A stretch of 64,000 bases of DNA from Thiobacillus sp. SCUT-2 (GTDB taxonomy: Bacteria > Pseudomonadota > Gammaproteobacteria > Burkholderiales > Thiobacillaceae): the NCBI RefSeq assembly GCF_035621355.1, contig NZ_CP141769.1:310001-374000 (forward strand), written 5' to 3'. This document shows, piece after piece, positions 33,936 through 44,970 of the stretch (its first letter is position 1; each line of letters opens with the position of its first letter). The position numbers and the translations under genes are program-made. The notes beneath the pieces are model-generated. The model was given only the letters and a program-made list of their open reading frames with translations, was not told the DNA's origin and made no database searches.

Positions 33936-35395
33936 TGCAGGCCCTCCGGACGACGGGCGTGCCAGTCGGTGACGCGCTGGTACTGATGGGCGACGTTGAG
34001 CATCTTCGCCTCGCTGAAATAGTCGCCGACGAGCTGCAGGCCGATCGGCAGGCCCTTCGAGTCGAAGCCGCACGGCAGCGACATGCCCGGCAGGCCGGCG
34101 AGGTTGGCGGGGATCGTGTAGAGGTCGTTGAGGTACATCTCGACCGGGTCGTCCGACTTTTCGCCCAGTTTGAACGCGGTGCCGGGCGCAGTGGGACCGA
34201 GGATGACGTCGCAGGCCTTGAACGCCTCGGCGAAGTCGTGCGCGATCAGGCGGCGGATCTTCTGGGCCTGGAGATAGTAGGCGTCGTAGTAGCCGTGGCT
34301 GAGGACGTAGGTGCCGATCAGGATGCGCCGCTTCACTTCGGCGCCGAAACCCTGCGCGCGGGTCTTGGCGTACATGTCGTTGAGATCGGCGTACTCGGGG
34401 GCGCGGTGGCCGTAGCGCACGCCGTCGAAGCGCGACAGGTTGGACGAGGCTTCGGCCGGGGCCAGCACGTAATAGACGGGGATGGCCAATTTGGAATTGG
34501 CGAGCGAGATCTCGACCGTCGTCGCACCGAGCTCCTTCAATTCATTGACGGCCGCCTCCACTGCCGCGGCGACCTCGCTGTTGAGGCCCTCGGCGAAGAA
34601 CTCCTTCGGCAGGCCGACGCGCAGGCCGGCGAGCGGCTGGTCGAGGTCGCGCGCGTAGTCTTCCTTGTCGCGCTCCAGGCTGGTCGAGTCCTTCGAGTCG
34701 AAGCCGGTCATCACGTTCAGAAGCAGTGCGCAGTCCTCGGCCGACGGCGCCATCGGCCCGGCCTGGTCGAGACTGGAGGCGAAGGCGATCATGCCGTAGC
34801 GCGACACCAGGCCGTAGGTCGGCTTGAGGCCGGTGATGCCGGCGAACGCGGCGGGCTGGCGGATCGAGCCGCCGGTGTCGGTGCCGGTGGCGGCCGGCGC
34901 CATGCGCGCGGCGACGCAGGCGGCGGCGCCGCCCGACGAGCCGCCCGGCACGCGGGCGGTATCCCAGGGGTTCTTCACCGCGCCGAAATGGCTGGTCTCG
35001 TTCGACGAGCCCATGGCGAACTCGTCCATGTTGGTCTTGCCGAGGCTCGGCATGCCGGCCGCCTTGAAGCGCGCGACCACGGTCGCGTCGTAGGGGGCGA
35101 CGAAGTTGTGCAGCATCTTCGAGCCGCAGGTCGTGAGCCAGCCGTCGGTGCAGAAGATGTCCTTGTGCGCGATCGGCACGCCGGTGAGCGGGCCGTTCTT
35201 CCGGGCGGCGATCAGCGCATCGGCGGCGGCGGCCTCCGCCAGCGTTTTCGCGGGGTCGACCGTGATGAAGGCATTGATCGCCGGATTCAGCGCGGCGATG
35301 CGGTCGAGGTAGGCCTGCGCGAGCTCGCGGCTGGACACCTGCTTCGTCGCCAGCTGCGCGGCGAGCGCGGAAACGGAGGCGTCGAACGGGTTCAT
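33932..35395 (-). CDS. gatA: Asp/Glu-tRNA amidotransferase subunit A
   Basis: A 487-residue amidase that releases ammonia from glutamine for the GatB active site. The Ser-cisSer-Lys triad is visible as Lys78 (I-A-H-K-D), Ser153 in P-G-G-S-S-G-G and Ser177 in G-T-D-T-G-G-S-I-R. Length is normal. The gene order gatC-gatA-gatB with four-base overlaps at both joints shows a tightly coupled operon, divergent from mreB. No anomaly is visible in this subunit. Confidence 0.97.
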   Translation of the reverse strand: MNPFDASVSALAAQLATKQVSSRELAQAYLDRIAALNPAINAFITVDPAKTLAEAAAADALIAARKNGPLTGVPIAHKDIFCTDGWLTTCGSKMLHNFVAPYDATVVARFKAAGMPSLGKTNMDEFAMGSSNETSHFGAVKNPWDTARVPGGSSGGAAACVAARMAPAATGTDTGGSIRQPAAFAGITGLKPTYGLVSRYGMIAFASSLDQAGPMAPSAEDCALLLNVMTGFDSKDSTSLERDKEDYARDLDQPLAGLRVGLPKEFFAEGLNSEVAAAVEAAVNELKELGATTVEISLANSKLAIPVYYVLAPAEASSNLSRFDGVRYGHRAPEYADLNDMYAKTRAQGFGAEVKRRILIGTYVLSHGYYDAYYLQAQKIRRLIAHDFAEAFKACDVILGPTAPGTAFKLGEKSDDPVEMYLNDLYTIPANLAGLPGMSLPCGFDSKGLPIGLQLVGDYFSEAKMLNVAHQYQRVTDWHARRPEGLQ

Positions 35396-35679
35396 TCGAT
35401 CACCCTGGGGACGAGGTAGAGGCCGTTCTCCACCGCCGGGGCGATGGCCTGGAACGCGGCATGGCGGTCGGTTTCGGTGACGCGGTCCTCGCGCAGGCGC
35501 TGGGAGACTTCCTGCGCGTGCGCCATCGGCTCGATGCCGGACGTGTCCACCGCCTGCATGGCGGCGATGAGGTCGAAAATCGTGTTGAGCTGGGTCTGCG
35601 TCGCCTGCGCCTGGGCATCGTCGATTTCGATGCGCGCAAGGCGGGCGATGCGCTTGACGTCGTCCTGGCTGAGGGACAT
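35392..35679 (-). CDS. gatC: Asp/Glu-tRNA amidotransferase subunit C
   Basis: A 95-residue GatC, the small belt subunit that stabilises GatA on GatB. It starts [16 protein letters not shown] and includes [10 protein letters not shown] and L-R-E-D-R-V-T-E. It is first in gatCAB. A TATCAT -10-like hexamer lies in the 104-base gap shared with mreB. Confidence 0.95.
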   Translation of the reverse strand: MSLSQDDVKRIARLARIEIDDAQAQATQTQLNTIFDLIAAMQAVDTSGIEPMAHAQEVSQRLREDRVTETDRHAAFQAIAPAVENGLYLVPRVIE

Positions 35680-35720
35680 GGTGGAACCACCTGGTGACTT
35701 ACGGGAACGAAGCCCGTTAG

Positions 35721-36827
<1,107 letters not shown>

Positions 36828-36861
36828 ACGCGCGCGCGGTTGACCGGGGCTGCTGACGGCG

Positions 36862-37701
36862 ATGCCAGGCCAGCTCATGTTCGCCCGCCGGCTGGGGCCG
36901 ACGGCACGCCTGGCCATCTGGCTCCTGATCGGCTTGTCCTGCGTCGTGATCGATGCCCGCTACCACGCGCTCGACACCCTGCGCAGCGGGCTGTCCCTCT
37001 TCCTGCAGCCGGTGCGCGAGGTGCTGCGCGTTCCCGGCGACCTCGCCGGCGAAATCGGCGGCTTCTTCGTTCGCCACCGCACCCTGCAGCGCGAGCGCGA
37101 TGCCCTGCTGGCCGAGCGGGCCCGCCTGCTCGTCGGCGTGAACGAGGGGCGGGAACTCGCGCGGGAAAATGCCGAACTGCGGGCGCTGCTGCAGCTGCAG
37201 CAGCGCCCGGGCCAGAAGGTGGTGCACGCCGCCTTCCTGTTCCAGGGCCATGACTGGTTCGCCCAGCGCGTCACGCTCGACGAGGGCGGCAGCGCGGGGG
37301 TACGCAGCGGCCTGCCCGTGGTCGATGCCTATGGCCTCGTCGGGCAGGTGACCCGGGTCTATCCGGGGTCGAGCGAGGCGACGCTGGTGAGCAGCCCGGA
37401 GCAATTGACCCCGGTGTTCGTCGAACGCACCGGCCAGCGCGGCCTGGCCGCCGGGACCGGGCACGGCCAGATGGAGTTGCGCTACATGCCGGCGCAGACG
37501 GATATCCGTGCGGGGGATCGCCTGCTCACCTCGGGCATCGACCGCGTCTACCCGGCGGGGATCCCGGTCGCCGCCGTGCGGCGGGTGTCGCGCTCGCAGT
37601 CCAGCCCCTACCTGCGCGTGGAGTGCCAGCCGCTCGCCGGCCTCGATCGTGCACGCGGCGTGCTGGTGCTGATGGCGGAACCGCAGGAGCGTCCGCGATG
37701 A
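36862..37701 (+). CDS. mreC: Rod shape-determining protein MreC
   Basis: A 279-residue bitopic protein: a short cytoplasmic start, one transmembrane helix (I-W-L-L-I-G-L-S-C-V-V-I), a coiled coil (about 70-110) and the beta-rich MreC core with G-L-V-G-Q-V and L-T-S-G-I-D-R-V-Y-P-A-G-I-P-V. It activates PBP2-RodA from the periplasm. The stop overlaps the mreD start (ATGA). The C-terminus lacks a long Pro-rich tail found in some betaproteobacteria. Confidence 0.93.
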   Translation: MPGQLMFARRLGPTARLAIWLLIGLSCVVIDARYHALDTLRSGLSLFLQPVREVLRVPGDLAGEIGGFFVRHRTLQRERDALLAERARLLVGVNEGRELARENAELRALLQLQQRPGQKVVHAAFLFQGHDWFAQRVTLDEGGSAGVRSGLPVVDAYGLVGQVTRVYPGSSEATLVSSPEQLTPVFVERTGQRGLAAGTGHGQMELRYMPAQTDIRAGDRLLTSGIDRVYPAGIPVAAVRRVSRSQSSPYLRVECQPLAGLDRARGVLVLMAEPQERPR

Positions 37702-38198
37702 ACGATTCCCTGCAGCACGCCGGCGGCTGGCGCCGCATCCTCGGCACCCTGGCGCTGGCCGTCTTGATCGAACAGATGCCGTGGTCGGGCTGGGGGCTCG
37801 TCGCGCGGCCCGATTTCCTGCTGGTCGCGGTGCTGTTCTGGGCGCTGCACCAGCCTGCGCGCGTCGGTTTCGCCACCGCCTTCCTGCTCGGCTTGCTGAC
37901 CGACTTCCAGGACGGCCCCGTGTTCGGCCAGCACGCGATCGCCTATGTGATGGCCGCGTACCTGGTGCAGTTCCTGCGCCTGCGGCTGCTGCAGTTCGAG
38001 CCGCTGCGCCAGGCCGCGCAGATGTTCCCGATCCTGCTCGGCGCGCAGCTGGTGGTGCTGCTGGTCGGCTGGCTGGCGGTCAATCCGCCGGCGGGGCTGG
38101 ACATCCTGATTCCGGTGCCGGCGAGCACCCTGCTGTGGTACCTGGTGGCCCTGTTCGGGCGCATCTGGCATGGCAAGGGCGCGCCCCACCGCGCATGA
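37698..38198 (+). CDS. mreD: Rod shape-determining protein MreD
   Basis: A 166-residue integral membrane protein with five or six hydrophobic helices, including R-P-D-F-L-L-V-A-V-L-F-W and G-L-L-T-D-F-Q-D-G. It links MreC to the elongasome. It overlaps mreC by four bases and precedes mrdA by six. Length and topology are typical. Confidence 0.9.
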   Translation: MNDSLQHAGGWRRILGTLALAVLIEQMPWSGWGLVARPDFLLVAVLFWALHQPARVGFATAFLLGLLTDFQDGPVFGQHAIAYVMAAYLVQFLRLRLLQFEPLRQAAQMFPILLGAQLVVLLVGWLAVNPPAGLDILIPVPASTLLWYLVALFGRIWHGKGAPHRA

Positions 38199-38204
38199 GC
38201 TGAG

Positions 38205-40097
38205 ATGCCGCTCGCGACGCCGCTGAAGAATCTCGATCGCGAACTGGCCCGCTTTCACGGCCGACTGAAAGCAGGGGCGGTCTTCGTGGTGCTGCTGGCG
38301 GCTGCGCTGCTGGGGCGCGGCTATTACCTGCAGGTCACGCAGCACGATTACTACATTCAGCGCGCGGAATCGAACCGCATTTCGCTGGTGCCCACGGCGC
38401 CCAACCGCGGCCTCATCCTGGACCGCAAGGGGCGCATCCTGGCGGAGAACTATTCCGCCTACACGCTGGAACTGACGCGCACGCGCGCGAGCGACCTCGA
38501 GGCGACGCTGGCCGAGGTCGGCAAGCTGATCGAGATCACGCCCGGCGAGCTGCGGCGTTTCCGGCGGCTGCTCGCCGAATCCCACGAGTTCGAGACCGTT
38601 CCGCTGAAGAGCAAGCTGACCGACGAGGAGGTCGCGATTCTGGCGGCCAATCACTACCGCCTGCCGGGCGCGCAGGTGAAGGCGCGGCTGTTCCGCAACT
38701 ACCGGGCCGGCCCCGGCATGGCGCACGTGGTCGGCTTCATCGGGCGGATCAACGACCGCGACCTCAAGGCGCTGCGCGCGTCCGGTCGCGAGGAGAACTA
38801 CCGCGGCACGGTTCACATCGGCAAGACCGGGCTCGAGCAGAGCTACGAGGCGGTGCTGCACGGGCGCACCGGCTTCGACCAGATGGAGACCGACGCGAGC
38901 GGCCGCGCGGTGCGCATGCTGTCGCGGATTCCGCCGGTGCCGGGCAAGGACCTGCGGCTGTATCTCGACGCCGGGTTGCAGGCCGTCGCCGAACACGCCT
39001 TTGGCGACTACACGGGCGGCCTGGTCGCGCTCGACCCCAACACCGGCGGCGTGCTGGCGATGGTGAGCAAGCCGGGCTTCGACCCCAATCTGTTCGTCGA
39101 CGGCATCGATCCGGAGACCTGGAAGACGCTCAACGAGTCGCCCGAGCGCCCCATGGTCAATCGCGTCCTGCGCGGCATCTATCCGCCGGGCTCGACGATC
39201 AAGCCGTTCATGGGCCTGGCCGGGCTCGAGACGGGCGTGCGCACGCCGAGCGACAGCATCGTCGACCCCGGCTATTTCATGCTGCCGAACAGCAGCCACC
39301 AGTACCGCGACTGGAAGCGCGGCGGCCACGGCATCGTCGACCTGCGGCGGGCGATCGCGCAGTCCTGCGACACCTATTTCTACAAGCTGGCGGTCGACCT
39401 CGGGATCGACCGCATGCACGACTTCCTGGAGAAATTCAGCTTTGGCGAGAAGACCGGCATCGACCTCGACGGCGAATCGCCCGGCCTGCTGCCGTCGCGC
39501 GAATGGAAGGAACGCCGCTGGAAGAAGATCTGGTACCCGGGGGAGACCGTGATCGCCGGCATCGGCCAGGGCTATCACCTGACCACGCCGCTGCAGCTGG
39601 CGACCGCGACGGCGATGATCGCCAACGGCGGCAAGCGGATCGAGCCGCGCCTGGTGGAGGCGATGCGCGACCCGCTCACCCACGTCTGGCAGCCGCTGGC
39701 GCCGGTGGTGCGCGACCAGGTGCCGATCAAGCCGGAGGACCTGGCCGTCGTGCGGCAGGGGATGGTGGACGTGGTCCACCCCGGCGGGACGGCGTCGGTC
39801 GCCGGCGCCGGGGCGCCCTACACGATGGCCGGCAAGACCGGCACGGCACAGGTGGTCGGCATCAAGCAGGGGGCGCGCTACGACGCCAGCCGCCTCGCCC
39901 GGCAATACCGCGACCATGCGCTGTTCATCGCCTACGCGCCGGCCGAGAATCCCAGGATCGCGATCGCGGTGCTGGTCGAGAACGGCGGGCATGGCGGCTC
40001 GACCGCGGCGCCGATCGCGCGCGCGGTGTTCGACTACTACCTGACCGGGAAGCTTCCCGGCAGCATGAAGGCGGAGGGGAACGATGCCTCGGACTAG
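38205..40097 (+). CDS. mrdA: Penicillin-binding protein 2 (elongation transpeptidase)
   Basis: A 630-residue class B PBP with one N-terminal membrane helix (about 24-44). The dimerisation domain contains N-R-I-S-L-V-P-T-A-P-N-R-G-L-I-L-D-R. Transpeptidase motifs are S-T-I-K (Ser330, Lys333), S-C-D (387-389) and K-T-G-T (544-547). It crosslinks peptidoglycan made by RodA during cell elongation. It overlaps mrdB by 14 bases. Confidence 0.96.
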   Translation: MPLATPLKNLDRELARFHGRLKAGAVFVVLLAAALLGRGYYLQVTQHDYYIQRAESNRISLVPTAPNRGLILDRKGRILAENYSAYTLELTRTRASDLEATLAEVGKLIEITPGELRRFRRLLAESHEFETVPLKSKLTDEEVAILAANHYRLPGAQVKARLFRNYRAGPGMAHVVGFIGRINDRDLKALRASGREENYRGTVHIGKTGLEQSYEAVLHGRTGFDQMETDASGRAVRMLSRIPPVPGKDLRLYLDAGLQAVAEHAFGDYTGGLVALDPNTGGVLAMVSKPGFDPNLFVDGIDPETWKTLNESPERPMVNRVLRGIYPPGSTIKPFMGLAGLETGVRTPSDSIVDPGYFMLPNSSHQYRDWKRGGHGIVDLRRAIAQSCDTYFYKLAVDLGIDRMHDFLEKFSFGEKTGIDLDGESPGLLPSREWKERRWKKIWYPGETVIAGIGQGYHLTTPLQLATATAMIANGGKRIEPRLVEAMRDPLTHVWQPLAPVVRDQVPIKPEDLAVVRQGMVDVVHPGGTASVAGAGAPYTMAGKTGTAQVVGIKQGARYDASRLARQYRDHALFIAYAPAENPRIAIAVLVENGGHGGSTAAPIARAVFDYYLTGKLPGSMKAEGNDASD

Positions 40098-41184
40098 CCA
40101 CTGGATCATCCGCAGCCTGAGTCATGTCGACGTCATCCTGCTGGTGCTGGTGCTGCTGCTGCTCGGCATCAGCCTGGCCGTCGTGACGAGCGCCTCCGGC
40201 GAAAGCCCGGCCCGCATCACCGGGCATCTGGTCAATATCGCGCTCGCGCTCGGCGTGATGGTGGTGATGGCCAACGTGCCGCCGCACCTGCTGTCCAAGG
40301 TCGGGCCGCCCCTGTATGCGGTGGGGATCGTGCTGCTGGTCGGCGTCGCGCTGTTCGGCGAAATCCGCAATGGCGCGCGGCGCTGGCTGGACCTGGGATT
40401 CATGGCGTTCCAGCCGTCTGAACTGCTGAAGCTCGCGCTGCCGCTGATGCTGGCCTGGTATTTCCAGCGCAACGAGGGCGGGCTGCGCACGAAGCACTTC
40501 TTCGTCGCCGGCGCCCTGCTGGCGATGCCCTTCCTGCTGATCCTGCGCCAGCCCGACCTCGGCACGGCGCTGCTGATCGGCGCCTCCGGCTTCTACCTGC
40601 TGTTCTTCGCCGGCCTGCCGTGGAAGGTCATCGTCGGCGGCGGCGCGCTGGGGGCGGCGAGCCTGCCGGTGGTGTGGGGGTTGATGCACGACTATCAGCG
40701 GCAGCGCATCCTGACCCTGCTCGATCCCTCGTCCGATCCGCTCGGTGCCGGCTACCACATCATCCAGTCGACCATCGCCATCGGCTCGGGCGGCCTGTTC
40801 GGCAAGGGCTGGATGCAGGGAACGCAGAACCAGCTCGATTTCATTCCCGAGCGCACCACCGACTTCATCTATGCGGTGTTCGGCGAGGAATTCGGCTACG
40901 TCGGCGCCGTCCTGCTGGTGGCGCTCTACCTGGCCGTCGTCGCGCGCGGGCTGCTGATCGCGGCGCGGGCACCGACCCTGTTCGGGCGCCTGATGGCGGC
41001 GACCGTGAGCCTCAATCTCTTCACCTACGTGTTCGTCAACATGGGCATGGTGTCCGGCATCCTCCCCGTGGTCGGCGTGCCCCTGCCGCTGATGAGCTAC
41101 GGCGGCACCGCCCTGCTCACGCTGCTGCTCGGCATCGGCATTCTGATGAGCGTGGCGACGCACCGGCAGCTCAACAAGTCGTGA
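40084..41184 (+). CDS. mrdB: RodA peptidoglycan glycosyltransferase (SEDS family)
   Basis: A 366-residue polytopic SEDS protein. Family motifs are G-A-R-R-W-L-D-L-G, F-Q-P-S-E-L-L-K, R-Q-P-D-L-G-T-A-L and the catalytic-side loop P-E-R-T-T-D-F-I-Y-A-V-F-G-E-E, then G-V-P-L-P-L-M-S-Y-G-G-T. It polymerises lipid II with PBP2. The start overlaps mrdA, and rlpA follows after 18 bases. Confidence 0.96.
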   Translation: MPRTSHWIIRSLSHVDVILLVLVLLLLGISLAVVTSASGESPARITGHLVNIALALGVMVVMANVPPHLLSKVGPPLYAVGIVLLVGVALFGEIRNGARRWLDLGFMAFQPSELLKLALPLMLAWYFQRNEGGLRTKHFFVAGALLAMPFLLILRQPDLGTALLIGASGFYLLFFAGLPWKVIVGGGALGAASLPVVWGLMHDYQRQRILTLLDPSSDPLGAGYHIIQSTIAIGSGGLFGKGWMQGTQNQLDFIPERTTDFIYAVFGEEFGYVGAVLLVALYLAVVARGLLIAARAPTLFGRLMAATVSLNLFTYVFVNMGMVSGILPVVGVPLPLMSYGGTALLTLLLGIGILMSVATHRQLNKS

Positions 41185-41202
41185 GCGGCTAAAATACGCC
41201 CC

Positions 41203-42027
41203 ATGAACACGAAATCCTTCCTGGGCGTCGCCGTTCTCGCATTGGTGCTTGCCGGCTGTGCCACCGCGCCGCCGGCCAAGCAGGCGGCGCGCACGCCCCC
41301 TCCCGCGAAGGGCGGCTACTACCTCGACGACGGCCCCGAGGCCAATCCGCCGGCGAACCTCGATGCGGTTCCCGACGCCGTGCCGCGCAAGGAGCCGCTG
41401 AACCGCTTTGCGAACCGCGCCTACGTCGCGCTCGGCACGACCTATACGCCGCAGACCACGTACCAGCCTTACGTCGAGGAGGGCGTGGCCTCGTGGTACG
41501 GCCGCCGCTTCAACGGCAAGAAGACCGCGTCCGGCGAACGCTACGACATGTACGCGATGACGGCGGCGCATCCGACGCTGCCGATCCCGAGCTATGCGCG
41601 CGTCACCTCGCTCGATACCGGAAAATCGGTCGTGGTGCGCGTCAACGACCGCGGTCCGTTCCACAGCAGGCGCATCATCGACCTGTCCTACACGGCCGCC
41701 CACAAGCTGGGCTTTCTGGCACGCGGCAGCGGCCGGGTGCGGGTCGAGAGCATCGATCCCGATGGCGGTGACGCCGGAGGCAAGGACTCCGAGGACGGCA
41801 TCTATCTCCAGGTCGGCGCTTTTTCCCGCGCCGACAATGCGCGCGCGCTGCGCGACCGCCTCGAGCGCCTGCTCGACATCGACGCCAGCCAGACCCGCGT
41901 CGTGCTCGACGGCAGGCTGCACCGCGTGCAGCTCGGGCCCTACGCCAGCGACGATGCGGCCCAGACCGATCGTGCGCGGGTACGGGAACGCCTCGACCTG
42001 AATGCGGTCCTGGTCAAACGCGACTGA
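41203..42027 (+). CDS. rlpA: RlpA septal-ring lytic transglycosylase (lipoprotein with SPOR domain)
   Basis: A 274-residue outer-membrane lipoprotein with lipobox L-A-G-C. The double-psi beta-barrel domain (about 90-180) shows G-V-A-S-W-Y-G, K-K-T-A-S-G-E-R-Y and V-R-V-N-D-R-G-P-F. The C-terminal SPOR domain (about 195-270) starts Y-L-Q-V-G-A-F and binds denuded glycan at division sites. RlpA cleaves peptide-free glycan strands. It is encoded within the mrd-dac group as in most betaproteobacteria. Confidence 0.92.
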   Translation: MNTKSFLGVAVLALVLAGCATAPPAKQAARTPPPAKGGYYLDDGPEANPPANLDAVPDAVPRKEPLNRFANRAYVALGTTYTPQTTYQPYVEEGVASWYGRRFNGKKTASGERYDMYAMTAAHPTLPIPSYARVTSLDTGKSVVVRVNDRGPFHSRRIIDLSYTAAHKLGFLARGSGRVRVESIDPDGGDAGGKDSEDGIYLQVGAFSRADNARALRDRLERLLDIDASQTRVVLDGRLHRVQLGPYASDDAAQTDRARVRERLDLNAVLVKRD

Positions 42028-42041
42028 CTGAAAGGCCGAGC

Positions 42042-43163
42042 ATGAAGCATTTCTGGCTGGGGCTGGCGCTCCTTTTTTCCTTTTCCGTATCGGCCTGGGC
42101 GGGGCCTGCCGGCATCGCGGCGCGCGCGTGGATCGTGATCGACCAGGCGAGCGGGCGCGAGCTGGCTTCCCAGCAGGCCGACCTGCCGCTGGCGCCGGCG
42201 TCGCTGACGCAGATGATGACCGCCTACGTCCTGCTCGACGACATCCGCCGGAACAAGCTGAACCTGGGCCAGATGGTGACGGTACCCGCGGCGGCCGTGC
42301 AGATGGACGGCTCGCGCGTCTTCCTGCAGGCGGGCGAGAAGCTCAGCGTCGAGACCCTGCTGCAGGCGATGCTGCTGGAATCGGCGAGCGACGCGACGGT
42401 GGCGCTGGTGACGGCGGCGTCCGGCAGCGAGGCCGCGTTCGTCGCGCGGATGAATCAGGAAGCGCGGCGCCTCGGCATGACCCGCACCCGCTTCGTGAAC
42501 GCCACCGGCCTCGATGCGCCGGGACAGGAAGCGAGCGCGCGCGACCTGGCGCTGCTGGGCCGGGTACTGGCGCGCGATTTCCCCGACCGGCTGGCGCTGT
42601 TCGGGCAGCGCGAACTGCCGTTCAAGGGCGTCACCTATTTCAACGGCAACCGCCTGCTGTGGCGCGACAGCACGGTGACCGGCCTGAAGGCCGGGCGCAC
42701 GCCCCAGGCAGGCTATTGCCTGGCGGCGTCGGCCCAGCGCGGCGACCAGGGGCGCATCGCCGTGGTGCTCAATGCGCGCTCGGACGGCCAGCGGACGCAG
42801 GATGCGCTGCGCCTGCTCAACTACGGCTTCGAAAATTTCGATAGCGTGCTGCTGTATCGTGCCGGGCAGACGGTCAAGGAAATGAAGGTCTACCGCGGCG
42901 AGCAGCCCACGGTCAGCATGGGCTTCGCGCAGGACTTCCATATGCTGGTGCCGCACGGCGGCGCGGCGCGGGTCAAGGCCGAGGTCATCACGCGGCAGCC
43001 GATGCTGGCTCCGCTGAACCGTGGCCAGCGCATCGGGACCTTGCGGCTCACGCTCGACGGCCACCTGCTTGGCGACTATCCGCTGGTCGCGCTGCAGGAT
43101 GTCGGCGTCGCCGGCCTGCTGGGGCGCGGCTGGGACTCGATCCGGCTGCTCTTCGCGAAATGA
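42042..43163 (+). CDS. DacA/PBP5-like D,D-carboxypeptidase homologue with altered catalytic motifs
   Basis: A 373-residue secreted protein of the PBP5/6 family: signal (S-F-S-V-S-A-W-A), the peptidase S11 fold and the beta-rich C-terminal domain. PBP5 needs SxxK, SGN and KTG. Here they read S-L-T-Q (54-57), S-A-S (114-116) and K-A-G (216-218), so the general-base lysine of motif 1 and key residues of the other two are replaced while Ser54 stays. Flanking residues are well conserved (N-A-T-G-L-D-A-P-G-Q). It is probably not an active carboxypeptidase and may be a structural or regulatory pseudoenzyme. It overlaps the dat gene by four bases. Confidence 0.88.
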   Translation: MKHFWLGLALLFSFSVSAWAGPAGIAARAWIVIDQASGRELASQQADLPLAPASLTQMMTAYVLLDDIRRNKLNLGQMVTVPAAAVQMDGSRVFLQAGEKLSVETLLQAMLLESASDATVALVTAASGSEAAFVARMNQEARRLGMTRTRFVNATGLDAPGQEASARDLALLGRVLARDFPDRLALFGQRELPFKGVTYFNGNRLLWRDSTVTGLKAGRTPQAGYCLAASAQRGDQGRIAVVLNARSDGQRTQDALRLLNYGFENFDSVLLYRAGQTVKEMKVYRGEQPTVSMGFAQDFHMLVPHGGAARVKAEVITRQPMLAPLNRGQRIGTLRLTLDGHLLGDYPLVALQDVGVAGLLGRGWDSIRLLFAK

Positions 43164-44023
43164 ACGTCTACCTCAACGGGCGGTTCCTGCCGCTCGCCGA
43201 GGCGAAGATCTCGGTGCTCGATCGCGGCTTCCTGTTCGGCGACGGCGTGTACGAGGTCGTGCCGGTCTACTCGGGCAAACCGTTCCGGCTCGAATCGCAC
43301 CTGCGCCGCCTGCAGGCCAGCCTCGACGGCATCCGCCTGGCCAATCCGCACGACGAGGCGGCGTGGCGTGCGCTCATTGGCCAGTTGATCGCGCAGCAGG
43401 GAAGCGAAGACCAGTCGGTCTACGTCCAGGTGACGCGCGGCCTGCCAGGCGAAGGCGAGCCGCTGCGCGACCACCCGTTTCCGCAGGCCGCGGTGCCGAC
43501 CGTCTTCATGCTCGCGCAGCCGCTGGTGACGGCATCGCCCGCGCAGAAGGCCGCCGGCGTCTGCGCCGTCACCGCCGCCGACGACCGCTGGCTGCGCTGC
43601 AACATCAAGGCGAGCGCGCTGCTGGCGAACATCCTGCTGCGCCAGCAGTCGGTCGACGCCGGTTGCGCCGAGACGGTCATGCTGCGCGACGGCTACCTGA
43701 CCGAGGGCGCGGCGAGCAACATCTTCGTGGTGAAGGACGGCGTGCTGCTCGCGCCGCCGCCGTCGAACCTGATGCTCACCGGCATCACCTACGACGTGGT
43801 GCTGGAACTCGCCGCCGCGCACGGCATTCCCCACGTCGTCCGCCCGGTCGGCGAGGCCGAGCTGCGCGGTGCCGACGAGCTGTGGATGACCTCGTCGACC
43901 AAGGAGATCATGGCCATCGTCCGGCTCGACGGCGCGCCCGTCGGCGCCGGCGTGCCGGGACCGCTGGCACAACGGATGGATGCCCTGTACCAGACTTTCA
44001 AGCGCGAGGTGATGCGGGCGTGA
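43160..44023 (+). CDS. dat: D-amino-acid aminotransferase (class IV PLP enzyme)
   Basis: A 287-residue fold-type IV aminotransferase. It begins with Y-L-N-G-R-F-L-P-L and has [12 protein letters not shown], the PLP lysine in C-N-I-K-A-S (Lys150), T-E-G-A-A-S-N-I-F and M-T-S-S-T-K-E-I. D-alanine aminotransferases interconvert D-Ala and D-Glu for cell-wall precursors, which suits the location next to peptidoglycan genes. A branched-chain or lyase relative is possible but less likely. It overlaps both neighbours. Confidence 0.88.
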   Translation: MNVYLNGRFLPLAEAKISVLDRGFLFGDGVYEVVPVYSGKPFRLESHLRRLQASLDGIRLANPHDEAAWRALIGQLIAQQGSEDQSVYVQVTRGLPGEGEPLRDHPFPQAAVPTVFMLAQPLVTASPAQKAAGVCAVTAADDRWLRCNIKASALLANILLRQQSVDAGCAETVMLRDGYLTEGAASNIFVVKDGVLLAPPPSNLMLTGITYDVVLELAAAHGIPHVVRPVGEAELRGADELWMTSSTKEIMAIVRLDGAPVGAGVPGPLAQRMDALYQTFKREVMRA

Positions 44024-44283
44024 GCGACGAAACCCTGCTGACATTCCCGACCGATTTTCCCATCAAGATCATGGGCGAGCGGCGCGACGACTTCGCGCAG
44101 ACCATGGTCGAGCTGGTGCTGCGGCACGCGCCGGACTTCCGGCCGGAAACGGTCGAGATGCGGGCCTCGCGCAGCGGCAACTATCTTTCACTGACGGTCG
44201 TCGTGCGTGCGACCTCGAAGGCGCAGCTCGACGCGCTGTACCGCGAGATCACCGCCCATCCCTGGGTGAAGATGGCGCTCTGA
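44020..44283 (+). CDS. ybeD: YbeD-family protein (DUF493)
   Basis: An 87-residue protein with the ferredoxin-like YbeD fold: [30 protein letters not shown] and a final H-P-W-V-K-M. It is nearly always encoded between a dac/dat gene and lipB, as here, and is thought to support lipoate attachment or its regulation. The start is a GTG overlapping the dat stop (GTGA), and its stop overlaps the lipB ATG. Confidence 0.9.
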   Translation: MSDETLLTFPTDFPIKIMGERRDDFAQTMVELVLRHAPDFRPETVEMRASRSGNYLSLTVVVRATSKAQLDALYREITAHPWVKMAL

Positions 44284-44921
44284 TGGCAGGCGGTGAGCGG
44301 CAAGCGGCGGGCGGCGAGGCGATCGTCCGGCAACTGGGGCGGGTGGAGTACGTGCCGACCTGGCGGGCGATGCAGGACTTCACCGCACGCCGCACGCCGG
44401 ACACCCCCGACGAACTCTGGGTACTCGAGCACCCGCCCGTCTACACGCTGGGCCAGGCCGGCAAGGCCGAGCACCTGATCGCCGCGACCGACATCCCGCT
44501 GGTGCCGATCGACCGCGGCGGGCAGATCACCTACCACGGACCCGGGCAGGCCGTCGTCTACGTGCTGGTCGACCTGCGCCGCCGCGGCTACGGCATCCGC
44601 GAACTCGTGGTGCGCATGGAGCAGGCGGTGATCGACTTCCTCGCGGCCCGCGGTGCCAGCGCGGCGCGGCGAGCCGGCGCCCCCGGCGTTTACGTCGATG
44701 GCGCGAAGATTGCCGCGCTCGGCCTGCGCGTGAGGCACGGCTGCACGTATCATGGCCTGGCGCTCAACGTCGACATGGACCTCGGTCCGTTCGCGGCCAT
44801 CAATCCCTGCGGCTACGCCGGGATGCCGGTGACGCAATGCCGCGACCTCGGCATCGACGAACCGGTGGCCGCGGCGGGGCGCGCCCTCGCCGCCAGCCTG
44901 GCGAAGACGATCTATTCTTGA
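44283..44921 (+). CDS. lipB: Octanoyl-ACP:protein N-octanoyltransferase LipB
   Basis: A 212-residue transferase that moves octanoate from ACP to lipoyl domains. Motifs are [20 protein letters not shown] with the catalytic Lys, and I-N-P-C-G-Y with nucleophile Cys176. It is translationally coupled to ybeD. The partner lipA lies about 2.7 kb downstream, separated by a TrpD-like/Rieske pair and two minus-strand genes. Confidence 0.95.
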   Translation: MAGGERQAAGGEAIVRQLGRVEYVPTWRAMQDFTARRTPDTPDELWVLEHPPVYTLGQAGKAEHLIAATDIPLVPIDRGGQITYHGPGQAVVYVLVDLRRRGYGIRELVVRMEQAVIDFLAARGASAARRAGAPGVYVDGAKIAALGLRVRHGCTYHGLALNVDMDLGPFAAINPCGYAGMPVTQCRDLGIDEPVAAAGRALAASLAKTIYS

Positions 44922-44970
44922 CCGCTTCGCCGGGACATAAGTATTCTTGCAACTTCTAATGGAGCTGCTT

